DNA of 45,238 nucleotides, from the NCBI GenBank assembly GCA_030266105.1, contig JAJDHH010000010.1, positions 1 to 45,238 of the forward strand. Reading direction: 5' to 3'. The DNA is from Eubacteriales bacterium OttesenSCG-928-K08 (GTDB taxonomy: Bacteria > Bacillota > Clostridia > Christensenellales > CAG-138). This document shows positions 1-8,775 of the stretch, piece by piece. The translations under genes and the position numbers were made by a program. Under the pieces are notes generated by a model that ran no database searches, had not been told where the DNA came from, and was given only the letters and a program-made list of their open reading frames with translations. The number at the start of each line of letters is the position of its first letter. Position 1 is the stretch's first letter.

Positions 1-281
1 TCCTTGTCCTTGGCTCCAAGCTGCCGTCCGGCCAGCACGGCGGCTCCTGCTGCAAAGATGTTTTCGATGGACACAAAAATCAGTAAAATGGGCAACGTTA
101 CGCCTACGGCGGCAAGCGCCGTTTCGCTGTGAAGCATACCGATATAGGCCGTGTCTACGATGTTGTAAACGGCCTTCGCTAGCAAAGCAATGGTGGCGGG
201 AACCGCCAGCTTTACAATCGCCTTGGAAGGTTTTATGGTGGAGAGCAGTTCTTCTCTGTTTACTACGGACTCACTGGCCAT
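1..281 (-). CDS. MATE family efflux transporter, N-terminal part (runs off window)
   Basis: The reverse strand from the ATG at 281 reads about 93 codons starting MASESVVNREELL, then a helix-rich stretch with KLAVPATIALLAKAVYNIVD and an AAGAAVLAGRQLGAKDK segment. That is the usual first and second transmembrane helix layout of MATE multidrug/Na+ antiporters. The rest of the roughly 450-residue protein lies left of the window. The start overlaps the end of the upstream tetR gene by 11 bases, so the two are almost certainly co-transcribed and the pump is probably the target of that repressor. The substrate cannot be inferred. The family call is fairly safe; the start is the first ATG in frame after the tetR stop. 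Confidence 0.85.
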   Translation of the reverse strand, partial: MASESVVNREELLSTIKPSKAIVKLAVPATIALLAKAVYNIVDTAYIGMLHSETALAAVGVTLPILLIFVSIENIFAAGAAVLAGRQLGAKDK

Positions 282-912
282 GTGATTTCGCCCCCCGTTC
301 CATCACACCATATAGCAAAATGTTCAGTGAGCGGCTGCATACTTCCTCGTGTGCTGCTATATCAAACGCGCTGCCCGGCTGCATTTGGTATCGGGCATTG
401 ACAAAATCCTGAAATAGCCGGAATGTTTCAATGGCCTGCTCCATCGTAATACTATCGCGTAATTTCTTCCCGCGTAGAAAATTGGTCAGCACGGAAACAT
501 TCAGCGCATCAAAGGCTTCTTTACTTTTGCAGATTTCTTCTTTTAAGTGCGGCGGCGGAGAAATAAGTGCGTCACAAAAAAGCCGTTGATACAGGGGCTG
601 CTTTTTGAAAAAGAGAAGCCGGGCATCGAAATACGCTTGTACGCCTTTATTGTTGTTCCGTGCAGTGTGCTCTTGCAAGTGCGCGGTCAACATATCAAAG
701 CATTCATTTACACAAGCCAGATAGATTTCATCTTTGTCCTTAAAATAGTGGTACAAAACACCTTTTGAAATATCTCCCTCACTGCATATCGTGTTGATGG
801 AACTCAGTCCATACCCCTGTGCCGCAAATTCCCGTAACGCAGCATCCAGTATCTTTCTCCTGCTATGCAGGTTTTTTTCTTCACGCTTCAAGTCATTCAC
901 CTTCAGACACAT
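271..912 (-). CDS. TetR/AcrR family transcriptional regulator
   Basis: This 213-residue protein has an N-terminal TetR-type helix-turn-helix at about residues 19-65, with the typical GDISKGVLYHYFKDKDEIY recognition-helix region followed by a helical ligand domain. It lies directly upstream of a MATE pump, overlapping its start by 11 bases, which is the standard arrangement of a drug-responsive repressor and its exporter. A perfect 22-bp inverted repeat begins two bases upstream of the ATG and covers the likely promoter, so the gene is probably autorepressed. No clear Shine-Dalgarno precedes the ATG because that space is filled by the operator arm. The GTG five codons in is an alternative start. 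Confidence 0.9.
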   Translation of the reverse strand: MCLKVNDLKREEKNLHSRRKILDAALREFAAQGYGLSSINTICSEGDISKGVLYHYFKDKDEIYLACVNECFDMLTAHLQEHTARNNNKGVQAYFDARLLFFKKQPLYQRLFCDALISPPPHLKEEICKSKEAFDALNVSVLTNFLRGKKLRDSITMEQAIETFRLFQDFVNARYQMQPGSAFDIAAHEEVCSRSLNILLYGVMERGAKSHGQ

Positions 913-913
913 A

Positions 914-970
914 ATATAGACTTACTGGTCTGTTTTACATAATAGCATAAACAGACCAGTAAGTCTATAT
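914..970 (-). promoter_or_regulatory. Large palindromic TetR operator overlapping the tetR-MATE promoter
   Basis: Two 22-base arms (914-935 and 949-970) are perfect reverse complements around a 13-base spacer. Each arm itself holds an imperfect dyad, AGACTTACTGGTCT, of the size of a single TetR-family site, so this may be two operators in inverted orientation. On the minus strand a plausible promoter lies inside: TAGACT (962-967), 17-base spacer, TATTAT (939-944). Binding would cover both boxes and the start codon region. The repeat is seen directly; the repressor assignment is inferred from position. Confidence 0.8.
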
Positions 971-1031
971 GCGAATTGTGAATATCTGCAGATTGGTGAA
1001 GAGCATCTCACAAGTAATCGCTGGCATTCGT

Positions 1032-1062
1032 CAAAACCGGCTCCAAAATGGAGCCGGTTTTG
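1032..1062. terminator. GC-rich hairpin, possible bidirectional terminator
   Basis: Two perfect 13-base arms (1032-1044, 1050-1062) with a 5-base loop and short A/T ends on both sides. It stands alone between two divergently arranged regulator modules, with no gene between 971 and 1254. The T tract is only four bases, so termination efficiency is uncertain. Confidence 0.5.
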
Positions 1063-1254
1063 CTTCTGGCATGTTTGAACTACGGGGCATTCATTTAAGG
1101 GATTGTATATCAATAATAGGCGGTTCACCCTATGCTACTAAACGTAACAATTTTGTGCGTCACCACAGGCGCTAGGCCTTTATTGGGCCAGAGCAAGCCA
1201 CCTCGTTATCAATGGATGGTTGTAACTCTATGCAACGCCAGAAAATAAAATATG

Positions 1255-1283
1255 TTGACAAAATGAATTTGGATTCATATAAT
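1255..1283 (+). promoter_or_regulatory. Consensus sigma-A promoter of the tetR-ABC operon
   Basis: A perfect TTGACA at 1255-1260, a 17-base spacer and a perfect TATAAT at 1278-1283 precede the tetR gene at 1345. A promoter this strong normally needs tight repression, and both dyads described next sit on it. Confidence 0.9.
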
Positions 1284-1307
1284 AAAAATGAATTCAAATT
1301 CATTTTT
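1263..1307 (+). promoter_or_regulatory. Tandem TetR operators on the promoter
   Basis: Dyad 1 (1263-1278, ATGAATTTGGATTCAT) fills the -35/-10 spacer. Dyad 2 (1284-1307) has perfect 11-base arms around a 2-base centre and covers the expected transcription start. Both share the ATGAATT/AATTCAT half site, so one repressor should bind both. The repressor is most likely the TetR protein encoded 38 bases downstream. Confidence 0.85.
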
Positions 1308-1344
1308 ATGATTTGAAATTCATATCAAGCGTGAGGAGTGAATT

Positions 1345-1971
1345 ATGCCTAAAGAAACCTTTTTGCGCCTACGGGACGAAAAACAGAATCGCATTCTGCG
1401 CTCGGCCATTCATGAATTTGTGGAAAATGGCTACGAACGCGCTAAAATCGGCGACATTGCCAAAAACGCCGATATCGCAGCCGGTAGCCTCTACCAATAC
1501 TTCGATGACAAGGAAAACCTTTTTGTGTACAGCACCGAATGGGCGACGAAGGTACTGTTTGAAAAAATGTACACCCACTTTGACCTGGAACAGCTGGACA
1601 TTTTTGAGTATTTGCAGCAATATCTGGCGGCTGTTCAAACCGTGAAAGAGGACCGGGAGCTGATTTTGTTTTTCCAAACCGTGATGAAGGAGACCTCTTT
1701 AGCTGGTGCAACCAGTAATGCCACCATGGGGGTGGGAGCGGACTATGGCAAAAAACTGCTACAAAACAGCAAACGAAGAGGCACGGTGCGCAGCGACATT
1801 GACGATGACCTGTTGATGGACTACTTTGTGGCCATCAGCGAAAAGTTCGGCCTACGCTGCATCACCCAATACTGGGACTTTGCCAGCGACTTAACACCTG
1901 AACAGGAGGCAACGCTTAACCTTGAGATGCAGCAGATGATCGACCTGCTGAAAAGTGGAATGGGGGGATAA
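1345..1971 (+). CDS. TetR/AcrR family regulator of the adjacent ABC transporter
   Basis: The 208-residue protein has an N-terminal HTH (about residues 10-56: IHEFVENGYERAKIGDIAKN, then IAAGSLYQYFDDKENLF) and a helical effector domain. A GTGAGGAGTG ribosome site precedes the ATG. It is first in a three-gene operon: its TAA is separated by one base from the ATG of the ABC ATPase. Autoregulation is likely through the two ATGAATT-type dyads on its own promoter. The inducing ligand is unknown, and macrolide/peptide export modules are common partners of this arrangement. Confidence 0.92.
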   Translation: MPKETFLRLRDEKQNRILRSAIHEFVENGYERAKIGDIAKNADIAAGSLYQYFDDKENLFVYSTEWATKVLFEKMYTHFDLEQLDIFEYLQQYLAAVQTVKEDRELILFFQTVMKETSLAGATSNATMGVGADYGKKLLQNSKRRGTVRSDIDDDLLMDYFVAISEKFGLRCITQYWDFASDLTPEQEATLNLEMQQMIDLLKSGMGG

Positions 1972-1972
1972 T

Positions 1973-2668
1973 ATGTTTTTATCTGCAAAGGGTTTGAAAA
2001 AAAGCTACCAAAGCGGCACTCTTACCGAAGTACTGCGGGGTGTGGATATGGAGCTGGAAATGGGCCAAGTTGGCGTGATTTTGGGGCCGTCCGGCTCCGG
2101 CAAATCGACGCTGATGAACATTATCGGCGGGGTAGACAGAGCCGATTCAGGTTGTGTGCATGTAGCTGAAGCAGTGCTTACTGAACTGGATGACGCTCAG
2201 CTTGCAGAATACCGCAGAGCCGACGTGGGCTTCATTTTCCAATTTTACAATCTTGTGCCCAACCTGACAGTTGGCGAAAATGTCGAGGTGGTAGCCAATA
2301 TCAGCAAGAATCCACTGCCCATAGAGGAGGTGCTGGCCGCCGTTGGCCTCAAAGAAAAGAAGCATCGCTTTCCTCGTGAACTCTCCGGCGGGGAACAGCA
2401 GCGGGTATCAATTGCACGGGCTATCGTGAAGAATCCCAGAATATTGCTCTGCGATGAACCCACGGGCGCACTGGATTATGAAACCGCGCGAGATGTGCTG
2501 TCGCTAATACAGCGGGTTAATGCGCAATATGGCACGACCATACTAATGATTACCCATAACAGCGCCATTGCCGGGATGGCCCATGTTGTATATAAGTTGC
2601 GCAGCGGAGAGATTGTTGAAACGGTGCACAACGCTAAGACTCTTCCGGCGGAAAGGATTGAGTGGTAA
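1973..2668 (+). CDS. ABC transporter ATP-binding protein (MacB/LolD type)
   Basis: The 231-residue ATPase has Walker [10 protein letters not shown] (residues 38-46), Q-loop FQFYN, signature [14 protein letters not shown], Walker [13 protein letters not shown] and the H-loop ITHN. The DEPTGALD box is typical of the MacB/LolD/FtsE subfamily that works with FtsX-type permeases. An in-frame GTG/ATG further upstream lies inside tetR, so the ATG at 1973 after GGGGGG is preferred. The stop overlaps the permease start by one base (TAATG), indicating translational coupling. It should energise export of a lipophilic or peptide compound, but the permease is frameshifted. Confidence 0.93.
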   Translation: MFLSAKGLKKSYQSGTLTEVLRGVDMELEMGQVGVILGPSGSGKSTLMNIIGGVDRADSGCVHVAEAVLTELDDAQLAEYRRADVGFIFQFYNLVPNLTVGENVEVVANISKNPLPIEEVLAAVGLKEKKHRFPRELSGGEQQRVSIARAIVKNPRILLCDEPTGALDYETARDVLSLIQRVNAQYGTTILMITHNSAIAGMAHVVYKLRSGEIVETVHNAKTLPAERIEW

Positions 2669-4912
2669 TGGCTCTGCGAAAACGGATTTTCAGAATGTTG
2701 CGCGAGCATATATGGCGCTATATCGGCGTATTCTTTTTGATACTGCTAAGCTGCCTGACCTATGTGCTGGTAACCGGACTTACCACCAACCTAGACTATT
2801 TAGCTGGCGACTTTGCCGAAAAAATGTACAGGAGGACCTGTACTTCTCCATTTCCGGCGGCGAAGTTAATCTTGAACAGGCTGAGGTACAAGCCAACGCC
2901 GTGATCGAAGCCTATCCGAGTGTGGATGTTTCGCTAAGTGATACGGCGACGCTGCGCTTGCTTGGGCAAACGGAAAAGGTTAATATCCCCGCTATCATAG
3001 AAGGCCGTGAGCTGAAATCGCCCGGTGAGATTTTGCTGGACCCCGCTTTTGCCAAGAGCAACGGGTACCTGTTGGGTAGCACAATCGATATGGGAGGTCA
3101 ATCCTTTAGCGTGGTGGGGTATACCGCACTGCCGCAATATATCTACCCGCTGCAGGGCGTCAACGATTTGCTGGCGGTGCCGGCATCCTTTGGCATTAGC
3201 GTGATCAGCCACGAGGATTTTCGCTATTTTGCGGGTGTTGAACAAAACTATTCCGTCCGGTTCAGGGATCGTGCTGCCAGCCCGAATGAACAAGCCATGC
3301 GGCTGCGGGATTACCTGCAGGACGAGGAGCTGCCAGTTTCCGATTGGATTGCCGCCAGCAACAACAAACGGATATCGCTTGTTGAAACCTCCGTCACCAG
3401 CTATCAAGCCATGAGCCTGCCGCTGTCCCTGTCGATGATTCTGCTAAGCTGCCTGATTGTTGGCATTATGACCTGGCGTATGATCAAGCGCGAGGGCGTG
3501 GTGATCGGAACCCTATACGCTTTTGGCTACAGGCGGCGCGAGCTGGTGCGCCACTATATGGCGATTCCCATGTTGCTTGCACTGGTGGGCGGCATTTCCG
3601 GGGCGCTGCTGGGTGTGCCCTGTGTCAAGCCGTCGGTGGATGTGATGGTGCAATCCTACCTCATTCCAGTCCCACAAATCATTTTTAACTTCACGGATAT
3701 CATTGTCAGCATCATTATGCCGGTGGTTGCCCTGGGGATCAGCAGCTACTTTGTGGTAAACTCTGTGCTGAAGCACCCGGCGGCAGAGCTGATGAAAGGC
3801 AACCAGGATAGCGGCAAGGTGAGCCGTTTGGATAAGCTGTTCAAGCTGGAACGGTTACGCTTTAACACCAAATTTAAGCTGCGTGAGCAGTTTAGAGTGT
3901 GTCTCGCCTCCTATTCCTGGTTTTGGGTGTAACAAGCGCCTCTGTGCTGATCATGTTTGGCTTTTTCATAATCAGTTCTTATACGGAACTGTTCAAAAAC
4001 ACCACGCAAAGCGACTATAACTTCGAGTATGAATACGCCTACCGCAGCTTACAAACCGCGGGAAAACCCTCGGAAACCGAACGGTTCAACAACGGGCGCT
4101 TTTATCCGGCCAGTGATGAAGCTATTGAGTTTTATGTTATCGCAGTGGAGCCTGATTCTGAGTTTTTGACGATACGGGATGGCAAGAGCGAGTTATTGCC
4201 AAACGGCCAAACCAATATGACATCGGCGTTGGCAGATAGGCTGGGAGCCAAAGCTGGGGATACCCTGTCATTCGTCAACAAGCAGGATGGCAGGGAGCAT
4301 TCGTTCCATATCGATGCCATCGCAGCTTCCCATGTGCAGGGCATCTATATGCCTTTGGCCGACTTTAATGCTCTGCTTGGTTATCCCGATGATAGCTATA
4401 TCGGCCTTTGGAGCAATGCTAGCTTAGACATCCCGCAGCGGGAGTTGGCAGGAGCCAAGGTCATGAGTGAGCTGTCCGGTTCCATCGACAAAATGCTGGG
4501 CCCGCTGATCGGCGCGATGGGGGCAATCATTTTTGTGGCCTGCATTGTGGCTTTGATCATTCTCTATATTGTAACATCGCTGCTCATCGAGGAAAACAGG
4601 CGCACCATATCACTGTTTAAGGTGTTCGGGTACAAAGGGCGCGAGGTTAAATCATTGATTTTGAACAGCTCAACCTTTGTCGTCATCTTCAGTTTCATAA
4701 TCAGCATCCCCATTGTGTTTGCCGCCATGGGAACCTTATATGACTATATCGGGAAGATGATTAATATTGTGCTGCCAAAAACCATCAACCCAATGTTCAT
4801 TCTGGCCTGTTTTGCGCTAATACTCGTCACCTATCAGCTGAGCAAAGCAATCTGTGCAAGGAATGTCAATTCAGTTTCTATGGGCGAGGCTCTAAAAGCA
4901 GGGTCCGAATGA
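2668..4912 (+). pseudogene. FtsX/MacB-type ABC permease with two frameshifts
   Basis: Three overlapping reading frames together make one permease of about 750 residues. The N-terminal piece from 2668 has a first transmembrane helix IGVFFLILLSCLTYVLV. The middle piece is an extracellular MacB-like domain followed by FtsX helices near 3420-3780. The C-terminal piece, to 4912, has a second FtsX domain. The frame drops by one base in or near the A6 run at 2819-2824, where restoring one A gives EKNVQEDLYFSISGG. It drops again at 3891-3899, where one extra base gives FRSVSRLLFLVLG. No other damage is visible, so either the gene is freshly broken or the sequence has indel errors. Family and coupling to the ATPase are clear. 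Confidence 0.8.
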
Positions 4913-4999
4913 CAGGGCATTTTGATATACGTTATTTAGCCATAACCTCTCATTATTCGATGTAGCAACAATAAGCAAATAGCACCCGATAGAATAGTC

Positions 5000-5031
5000 A
5001 GAGCAGGAACGGCATAAACTGTCCCTGCTCT
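5000..5031. terminator. Hairpin downstream of the permease
   Basis: Arms of about 10-11 bases around GCATAAACT (AGAGCAGGAA at 5000-5009 pairs with CCTGCTCT ending at 5031, one mismatch). It lies 90 bases after the operon and 135 bases from the end of the convergent gene. There is no poly-T, so it is a weak terminator call. Nothing else coding is visible from 4913 to 5165. Confidence 0.4.
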
Positions 5032-5165
5032 CATTTGCCGTACTGTTCACTAGCCCCGCCCCTCACAACCTCGCCAGCCCTTTGAGGGTGAGGCGACTCT
5101 GTTCCCATAGGATCTCAAGCTGCAAACGGATATCTAAAATATCAGTCTCATGGATGCCTGTGCAC

Positions 5166-5607
5166 TCATTCTCTAGCAAGGTAATACTCAACGTCATTAG
5201 TGTTCGTCTCATACGGCATATAGCTTGACATCAGCACGATGGGACGAGGATAGGAAACCTGCATGGTGGTCGTATTGATCTCCATATAATCATCAATGCC
5301 CTGCGGATCAAAATGATACCAGTTTCCTGCGTATTTCACTAATACCCACTGATGGCTTGGGTTGATTGCTTTTTTACTGGCATGCACGTATTTGCATTCA
5401 ATCCCCACCGCATCCAGAAGTGCAATCATTGCCCGTGCGTAACCGGAGCACTGCGCCTCGCCATACACGAGCGCGCCCCCCGTTCTCTTCCGCTGTCACA
5501 TTCCAGCCGTCACTACCCGCTTCGTGGAACGCTAACGCGGGTGTAGGCAGGAGCAGACAAATTGCCAGCAATAGGGTCCAAATGGACAAGAACAGTTTAG
5601 CACACAC
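5166..5607 (-). pseudogene. Exported transglutaminase-like protein, truncated and frameshifted
   Basis: The downstream frame (5166-5468) encodes a transglutaminase-like core. It has the catalytic Cys in GEAQCSGYARAMIALLDA, the His in NPSHQWVLVKY and the Asp in WYHFDPQ, the Cys-His-Asp order of the family. Just upstream, in another frame, lies a signal peptide (FLSIWTLLLAICLLLPTPALA) followed by FHEAGSDGWNVTAEENGG. Removing one G from the G6 run near 5475-5480 joins the two frames as NGGALVYGEAQC. Even joined, the product is only about 145 residues, so the region between signal peptide and core has probably been deleted. No good ribosome site or ATG precedes the signal peptide; GTG at 5607 is the nearest start. 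Confidence 0.7.
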
Positions 5608-5670
5608 AAAATGGGGATGGAATGTATGCTGTAAAGGGTGGAAATGATATACCACCACTAAAACAGCGGT

Positions 5671-5687
5671 AACCGGCTCATTTGCAG
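5671..5687 (+). repeat. 17-bp inverted repeat, left copy
   Basis: AACCGGCTCATTTGCAG is the exact reverse complement of 9127-9143, just upstream of the serine recombinase. Similarity continues for a few bases on both sides. The pair brackets 3.4 kb of the element. It may mark recombinase-related sites or a relic of a second element end. Confidence 0.75.
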
Positions 5688-5731
5688 ATGTCAGGCGGTT
5701 CTGCGAGGCGGGGGTGATAAATATGTAATCC

Positions 5732-5761
5732 AAGGAGTTTCCGAAACGGTGACTCCTTTTT
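5732..5761 (+). terminator. Rho-independent terminator near the left side of the element
   Basis: AAGGAGT (5732-5738) pairs with ACTCCTT (5752-5758), followed by a run of Ts. It would stop transcription entering the mobile element from the left. The interval 5762-5911 holds no gene that I can see. Confidence 0.6.
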
Positions 5762-5911
5762 GAATCCAAGGAACTGGCAGCGGCGCAATCCCGGTTAAAG
5801 TTTTGCCGCCGCTACCACCCACAACGCCCGAAGGCGGTGCAAGGAAAGCATATCATAATCCCTGCTGTCCTTCAAGCGTTGTGAGGCACGTATTGAAAGG
5901 ACGGTTTTTAT

Positions 5912-6217
5912 ATGAATGACAATGAAAAGAAGATAGTAAAAACGTTGATAGACTCCCGGTATACCGTTGCACTGGAACGGCTGAAAGAGAACCCGCAATA
6001 TGCAAAAGTCTGCCAGCAACAGGAGGTGTCCGGCGAGGCCGCCGACACGCTGCTGCACAAGCTTGAGAAAGACGAACGCATCACCGTGCGCCGCCACTTC
6101 GAGGGTGAAACGCATAAAACCGGCTTCGAGTTGGATGCGGTATACTTGCAGGGCATAAGCGATTGCCTCCGGGCGCTGGTGTTCCTCGCCGTGTTTGAAA
6201 GGGGGTCGGGCTTGTGA
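5912..6217 (+). CDS. Small hypothetical protein of the mobile element
   Basis: The 101-residue, mostly helical acidic/basic protein starts MNDNEKKIVKTLIDSRYTVA. The ATG lies after AAAGGACGG. The last bases (GTGA) overlap the GTG start of the next gene, so the two are translated as a pair. I do not recognise a function. The LERLKENPQYAKVCQQQEV and LHKLEKDERITVRRHFEGE segments suggest a compact helical fold. Small pairs like this are common accessory genes in clostridial mobilizable elements. Confidence 0.65.
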   Translation: MNDNEKKIVKTLIDSRYTVALERLKENPQYAKVCQQQEVSGEAADTLLHKLEKDERITVRRHFEGETHKTGFELDAVYLQGISDCLRALVFLAVFERGSGL

Positions 6218-6510
6218 AATCCATACTGCATGAACTCTACGGTGGCGAGATCAACCCATATGAGAACACCAGCGTGAGCAGTAACGATTACCGAAGGATC
6301 AATCGAAAAATCCAAGCGGAAAAGCGATATTTCGCCGAGCGCATGAGCGAGGATGACTGTAAGCGGTTTGAGGCGTTGGAAAACCTGTACAGCGATTCTT
6401 CCGAGATGGAAACACAAAAGGCATTTTGTGAGGGCTTTAAGCTGGGTGCACTCCTGCTGTGCGCGGTGTTCACGGAAGAACCCGAACCCATCCGTGAACC
6501 AATCGAATAA
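6214..6510 (+). CDS. DUF6809-like small protein
   Basis: The 98-residue protein begins with the pattern MKSILHELYGGEINPYE and ends with FCEGFKLGALLLCAVF. From memory this matches the small DUF6809 family that accompanies clostridial mobile elements; no search could be run. Start is GTG at 6214, overlapping the previous stop, with AAAGGGGG upstream. The function is unknown. A strong hairpin follows at 6525-6560. Confidence 0.7.
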   Translation: MKSILHELYGGEINPYENTSVSSNDYRRINRKIQAEKRYFAERMSEDDCKRFEALENLYSDSSEMETQKAFCEGFKLGALLLCAVFTEEPEPIREPIE

Positions 6511-6524
6511 CCCACCGGCATGAA

Positions 6525-6560
6525 GAAAGCCGCCGTTTCCCGTATGTGGCGGCGGCTTTC
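6525..6560. terminator. Bidirectional terminator between convergent genes
   Basis: Perfect 11-base arms GAAAGCCGCCG (6525-6535) and CGGCGGCTTTC (6550-6560). It lies between the plus-strand pair ending at 6510 and the minus-strand gene ending at 6600, so it can serve both. Confidence 0.7.
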
Positions 6561-6599
6561 TCCATGCATTATATCCATACCTAACGAAACGTGAGGCAC

Positions 6600-7499
6600 C
6601 TACTCTTCTTTCTTCGCCCGGCTTTTGTATACGTTATATTTATTTTTGCATTGCGGGCTGCAAAAAGCCGCGTTGGGATGATTGGCTGCGAATATCTTCG
6701 AACAATGCTTGCAGGCGCGCAGCGGCCTCTTTTCATCCGTTAGCATAAAGCTGAACATCATCTGAACCCCCAGCAACAGTGAATGGAAATCCCATACAAT
6801 GGTCGGCTTGTCCAGCAGTGCGATGTGGTAGGTTGGCGCAATGCCGCCGAACGCCGCCATGCCCTGCCGGTACAGGTTGCGGGTGGCTTCATCCACTCTG
6901 TCATAATCCTCATAATAAAGGAAGCTGGCGGTGAAGGTAAACGCCCAATCCCTGAACTGCGTCACCAGCCAATCATACCGTTCAGCATATTCCCGCTGGA
7001 AGCTCATGCTCATCGCCTGTGGGCTGTCGCTAAAAGTCATGATAAGCGCCAGCATGTCGCGGTCATTTTCGACACTCCAAACGGATTCCTGCCCTGTTTT
7101 TCTGAAATCCAGTTTTTCAAACGGAAAGAAATATGTAAGATATTCCTCCGTGGATAAAGATTCCTCACGTATGAAATGATTTTTAGGTAGGTAAACCGCT
7201 TCGTGAATCACAAAGTCCGGTGTGGTGGGAAGTGCGGTCATAAAGCCGAGCAAGCCGTAAGCGGAAACAAAATCCATTATCGCAGCCTGTATCTTTTCAT
7301 CTCCTGCGCGGTGCATGCAGAGCCTGCCTACATTGAGCGCGGCCAGCACCATGCTGTCGGCGTCCTTCAGCGGATCGTACACATCGGGCTTCGCCTTTGG
7401 CGCGGGCGTGAGGTATAAAACGCCGTCCTCACCCTCCCGGTATTCGTATTTGCTGTACCGTACCCAATGTGAACTTGTCTTTTGAAACAGGTTGCTCAT
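6600..7499 (-). CDS. Zinc-finger protein (DUF6076-like) of the mobile element
   Basis: The 299-residue protein has a C-terminal treble-clef-like zinc motif: CKHCSKIF, then FCSPQCKNKYNVYKSR (C-x2-C...C-x3-C, about residues 264-292). This is like the CGNR/DUF6076-type zinc finger usually taken to bind nucleic acid. The N-terminal 260 residues are helical with no catalytic motif that I recognise. It is the second gene of a minus-strand pair behind a sigma-like gene, 53 bases apart. It may be a regulator of element genes. The DUF number is from memory. Confidence 0.7.
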   Translation of the reverse strand: MSNLFQKTSSHWVRYSKYEYREGEDGVLYLTPAPKAKPDVYDPLKDADSMVLAALNVGRLCMHRAGDEKIQAAIMDFVSAYGLLGFMTALPTTPDFVIHEAVYLPKNHFIREESLSTEEYLTYFFPFEKLDFRKTGQESVWSVENDRDMLALIMTFSDSPQAMSMSFQREYAERYDWLVTQFRDWAFTFTASFLYYEDYDRVDEATRNLYRQGMAAFGGIAPTYHIALLDKPTIVWDFHSLLLGVQMMFSFMLTDEKRPLRACKHCSKIFAANHPNAAFCSPQCKNKYNVYKSRAKKEE

Positions 7500-7552
7500 G
7501 GCGCACCATCCAATCAGTAATCAGAATTTGTCCTTAATATATTACAATAGTA

Positions 7553-8194
7553 TCAGTCGCCATTCTTTTCGTCAAGGGTGGTTTTCTTCGCGCTCTTGTT
7601 CGGCTGCTTCGCTTTCAACCTGCCCGCCCTGTAATCCTCCACGAATTGCTGCTGCGCAAAGGTAAGCGGCAGCTTCGCGTCATATCGCGGAGCCAACCGT
7701 TTGTATAGCTTTTCCCGTATTCCCATAATCAACGTGGCTTGAACCTTGAGGATGTTCCGGTCACTCTGCCCGCGCAGCTTTGCGATGCGCTGGGGGCTAT
7801 ACTGGCGGATGGCCCAATAATACAGCACTTCCTTTTGGTTTTCGTTCAGTTCAAACAGGAGCCGAGAAACGGCGCGGCTGGCGACCTGCTCATGCAGCTC
7901 ATACGGACAATCAAAAAGCACATCGAGAAAACTGCCGTTCAATAGCTGCCGCCAGAACACGTGGCTGAATGGCTGCGGAATAATGGCATTGCCCAGCGTA
8001 GTGCCCCACTCCAAAAGAGGCTGGCTATGAGGGGTTTCGTGATACCGTTCTTTCCGCTCCCGGTTTTCGTCCAAGTGATTCCATTGTTCAATCACCTGTT
8101 CAAATTGCTCGACAGTTCGGGCGGCGTCCTCCATGCGGGCAAGAGCCTCCCGCTCGGTAGCGAGTGAAAGCCATTTCCTTGCCGGTGTCTCCAT
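7553..8194 (-). CDS. Sigma-70 region-4-like regulator of the mobile element
   Basis: In this 213-residue protein the stretch at about residues 115-170 (LNENQKEVLYYWAIRQYSPQRIAKLRG, then SDRNILKVQATLI) has the spacing of sigma-70 region 4 or a related HTH. There is no recognisable region 2, so it is either a very divergent sigma factor or a DNA-binding regulator. The C-terminus is basic (KAKQPNKSAKKTT). It is the first gene of the minus-strand pair and is divergent from the gene at 8346. The shared 150-base gap 8195-8345 should hold both promoters. Confidence 0.65.
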   Translation of the reverse strand: METPARKWLSLATEREALARMEDAARTVEQFEQVIEQWNHLDENRERKERYHETPHSQPLLEWGTTLGNAIIPQPFSHVFWRQLLNGSFLDVLFDCPYELHEQVASRAVSRLLFELNENQKEVLYYWAIRQYSPQRIAKLRGQSDRNILKVQATLIMGIREKLYKRLAPRYDAKLPLTFAQQQFVEDYRAGRLKAKQPNKSAKKTTLDEKNGD

Positions 8195-8345
8195 TTCGCA
8201 TCCTGCTTTCCCGAAAAAGTTTTTTAGGAAATTCTGAAAAAGGGTTCCGATTTATACCCTCTATTTCTCCTATTAGTGAAGGGGAGTAATCTAAAACTAG
8301 CAAGACAAGATTACAAACATATCAAGTCAAAAGGAGGAAAGCGCC

Positions 8346-8726
8346 ATCAACCACTATCACACCTGCGAGCTGACTGCCAGAGAGAGGCAGAACATCCGCA
8401 AGCTGGTCACATCCATGTGCGCCAATTACGACCCGGAGTACGAATGCCTGCCGCTGGATGGAACCTGCTATATGTTCACCATCGCCTTTAACACCAGCCG
8501 CCTGTGCAAGTATTTCAAACATGCCGTGCTGCCGCTCGACCCGGCGCTGGAAGCTGTGTTTACCGGCCAACCAGTAAAGCCTTGCCAACGGTGCGGAAAG
8601 AAATTTCCGGTCAACAGGAGGCAGGCGTATTGCTCAAAAGCCTGCGCCGACATTGCACGGCTGGAGGCCACAGCCAGAAGGGTGCAAAGGCACCGAAACC
8701 GTAACAGACAAGATGTAACGCTTTAG
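8346..8726 (+). CDS. Cysteine-rich VLP-type protein, apparent ATC start
   Basis: The frame encodes NHYHTCELTARERQNIRKLV, then CANYDPEYECLPLDGTCYMF and a C-terminal zinc motif CQRCGKKFPVNRRQAYCSKAC. This matches the small cysteine-rich VLP family found beside clostridial serine recombinases (from memory). A perfect AGGAGG at 8332-8337 is followed, 8 bases later, by ATC AAC CAC. The frame upstream is closed by TAG at 8298-8300, and no ATG, GTG or TTG lies between that stop and ATC. The first in-frame ATG (8415) would remove the conserved N-terminus and has no ribosome site. I therefore annotate ATC as the start (126 residues). Confidence 0.75.
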   Translation: MNHYHTCELTARERQNIRKLVTSMCANYDPEYECLPLDGTCYMFTIAFNTSRLCKYFKHAVLPLDPALEAVFTGQPVKPCQRCGKKFPVNRRQAYCSKACADIARLEATARRVQRHRNRNRQDVTL

Positions 8727-8775
8727 GTCTCACAAAGCCCCACGGATAAGGGGCTTACGAGGCTGTTTTTACGCA

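Noticed and set aside
2568-2700. Long reading frame reaching back from the permease into the ABC ATPase gene
   Set aside because: It is a shadow frame over the ATPase; only the part after about 2820 has permease similarity.
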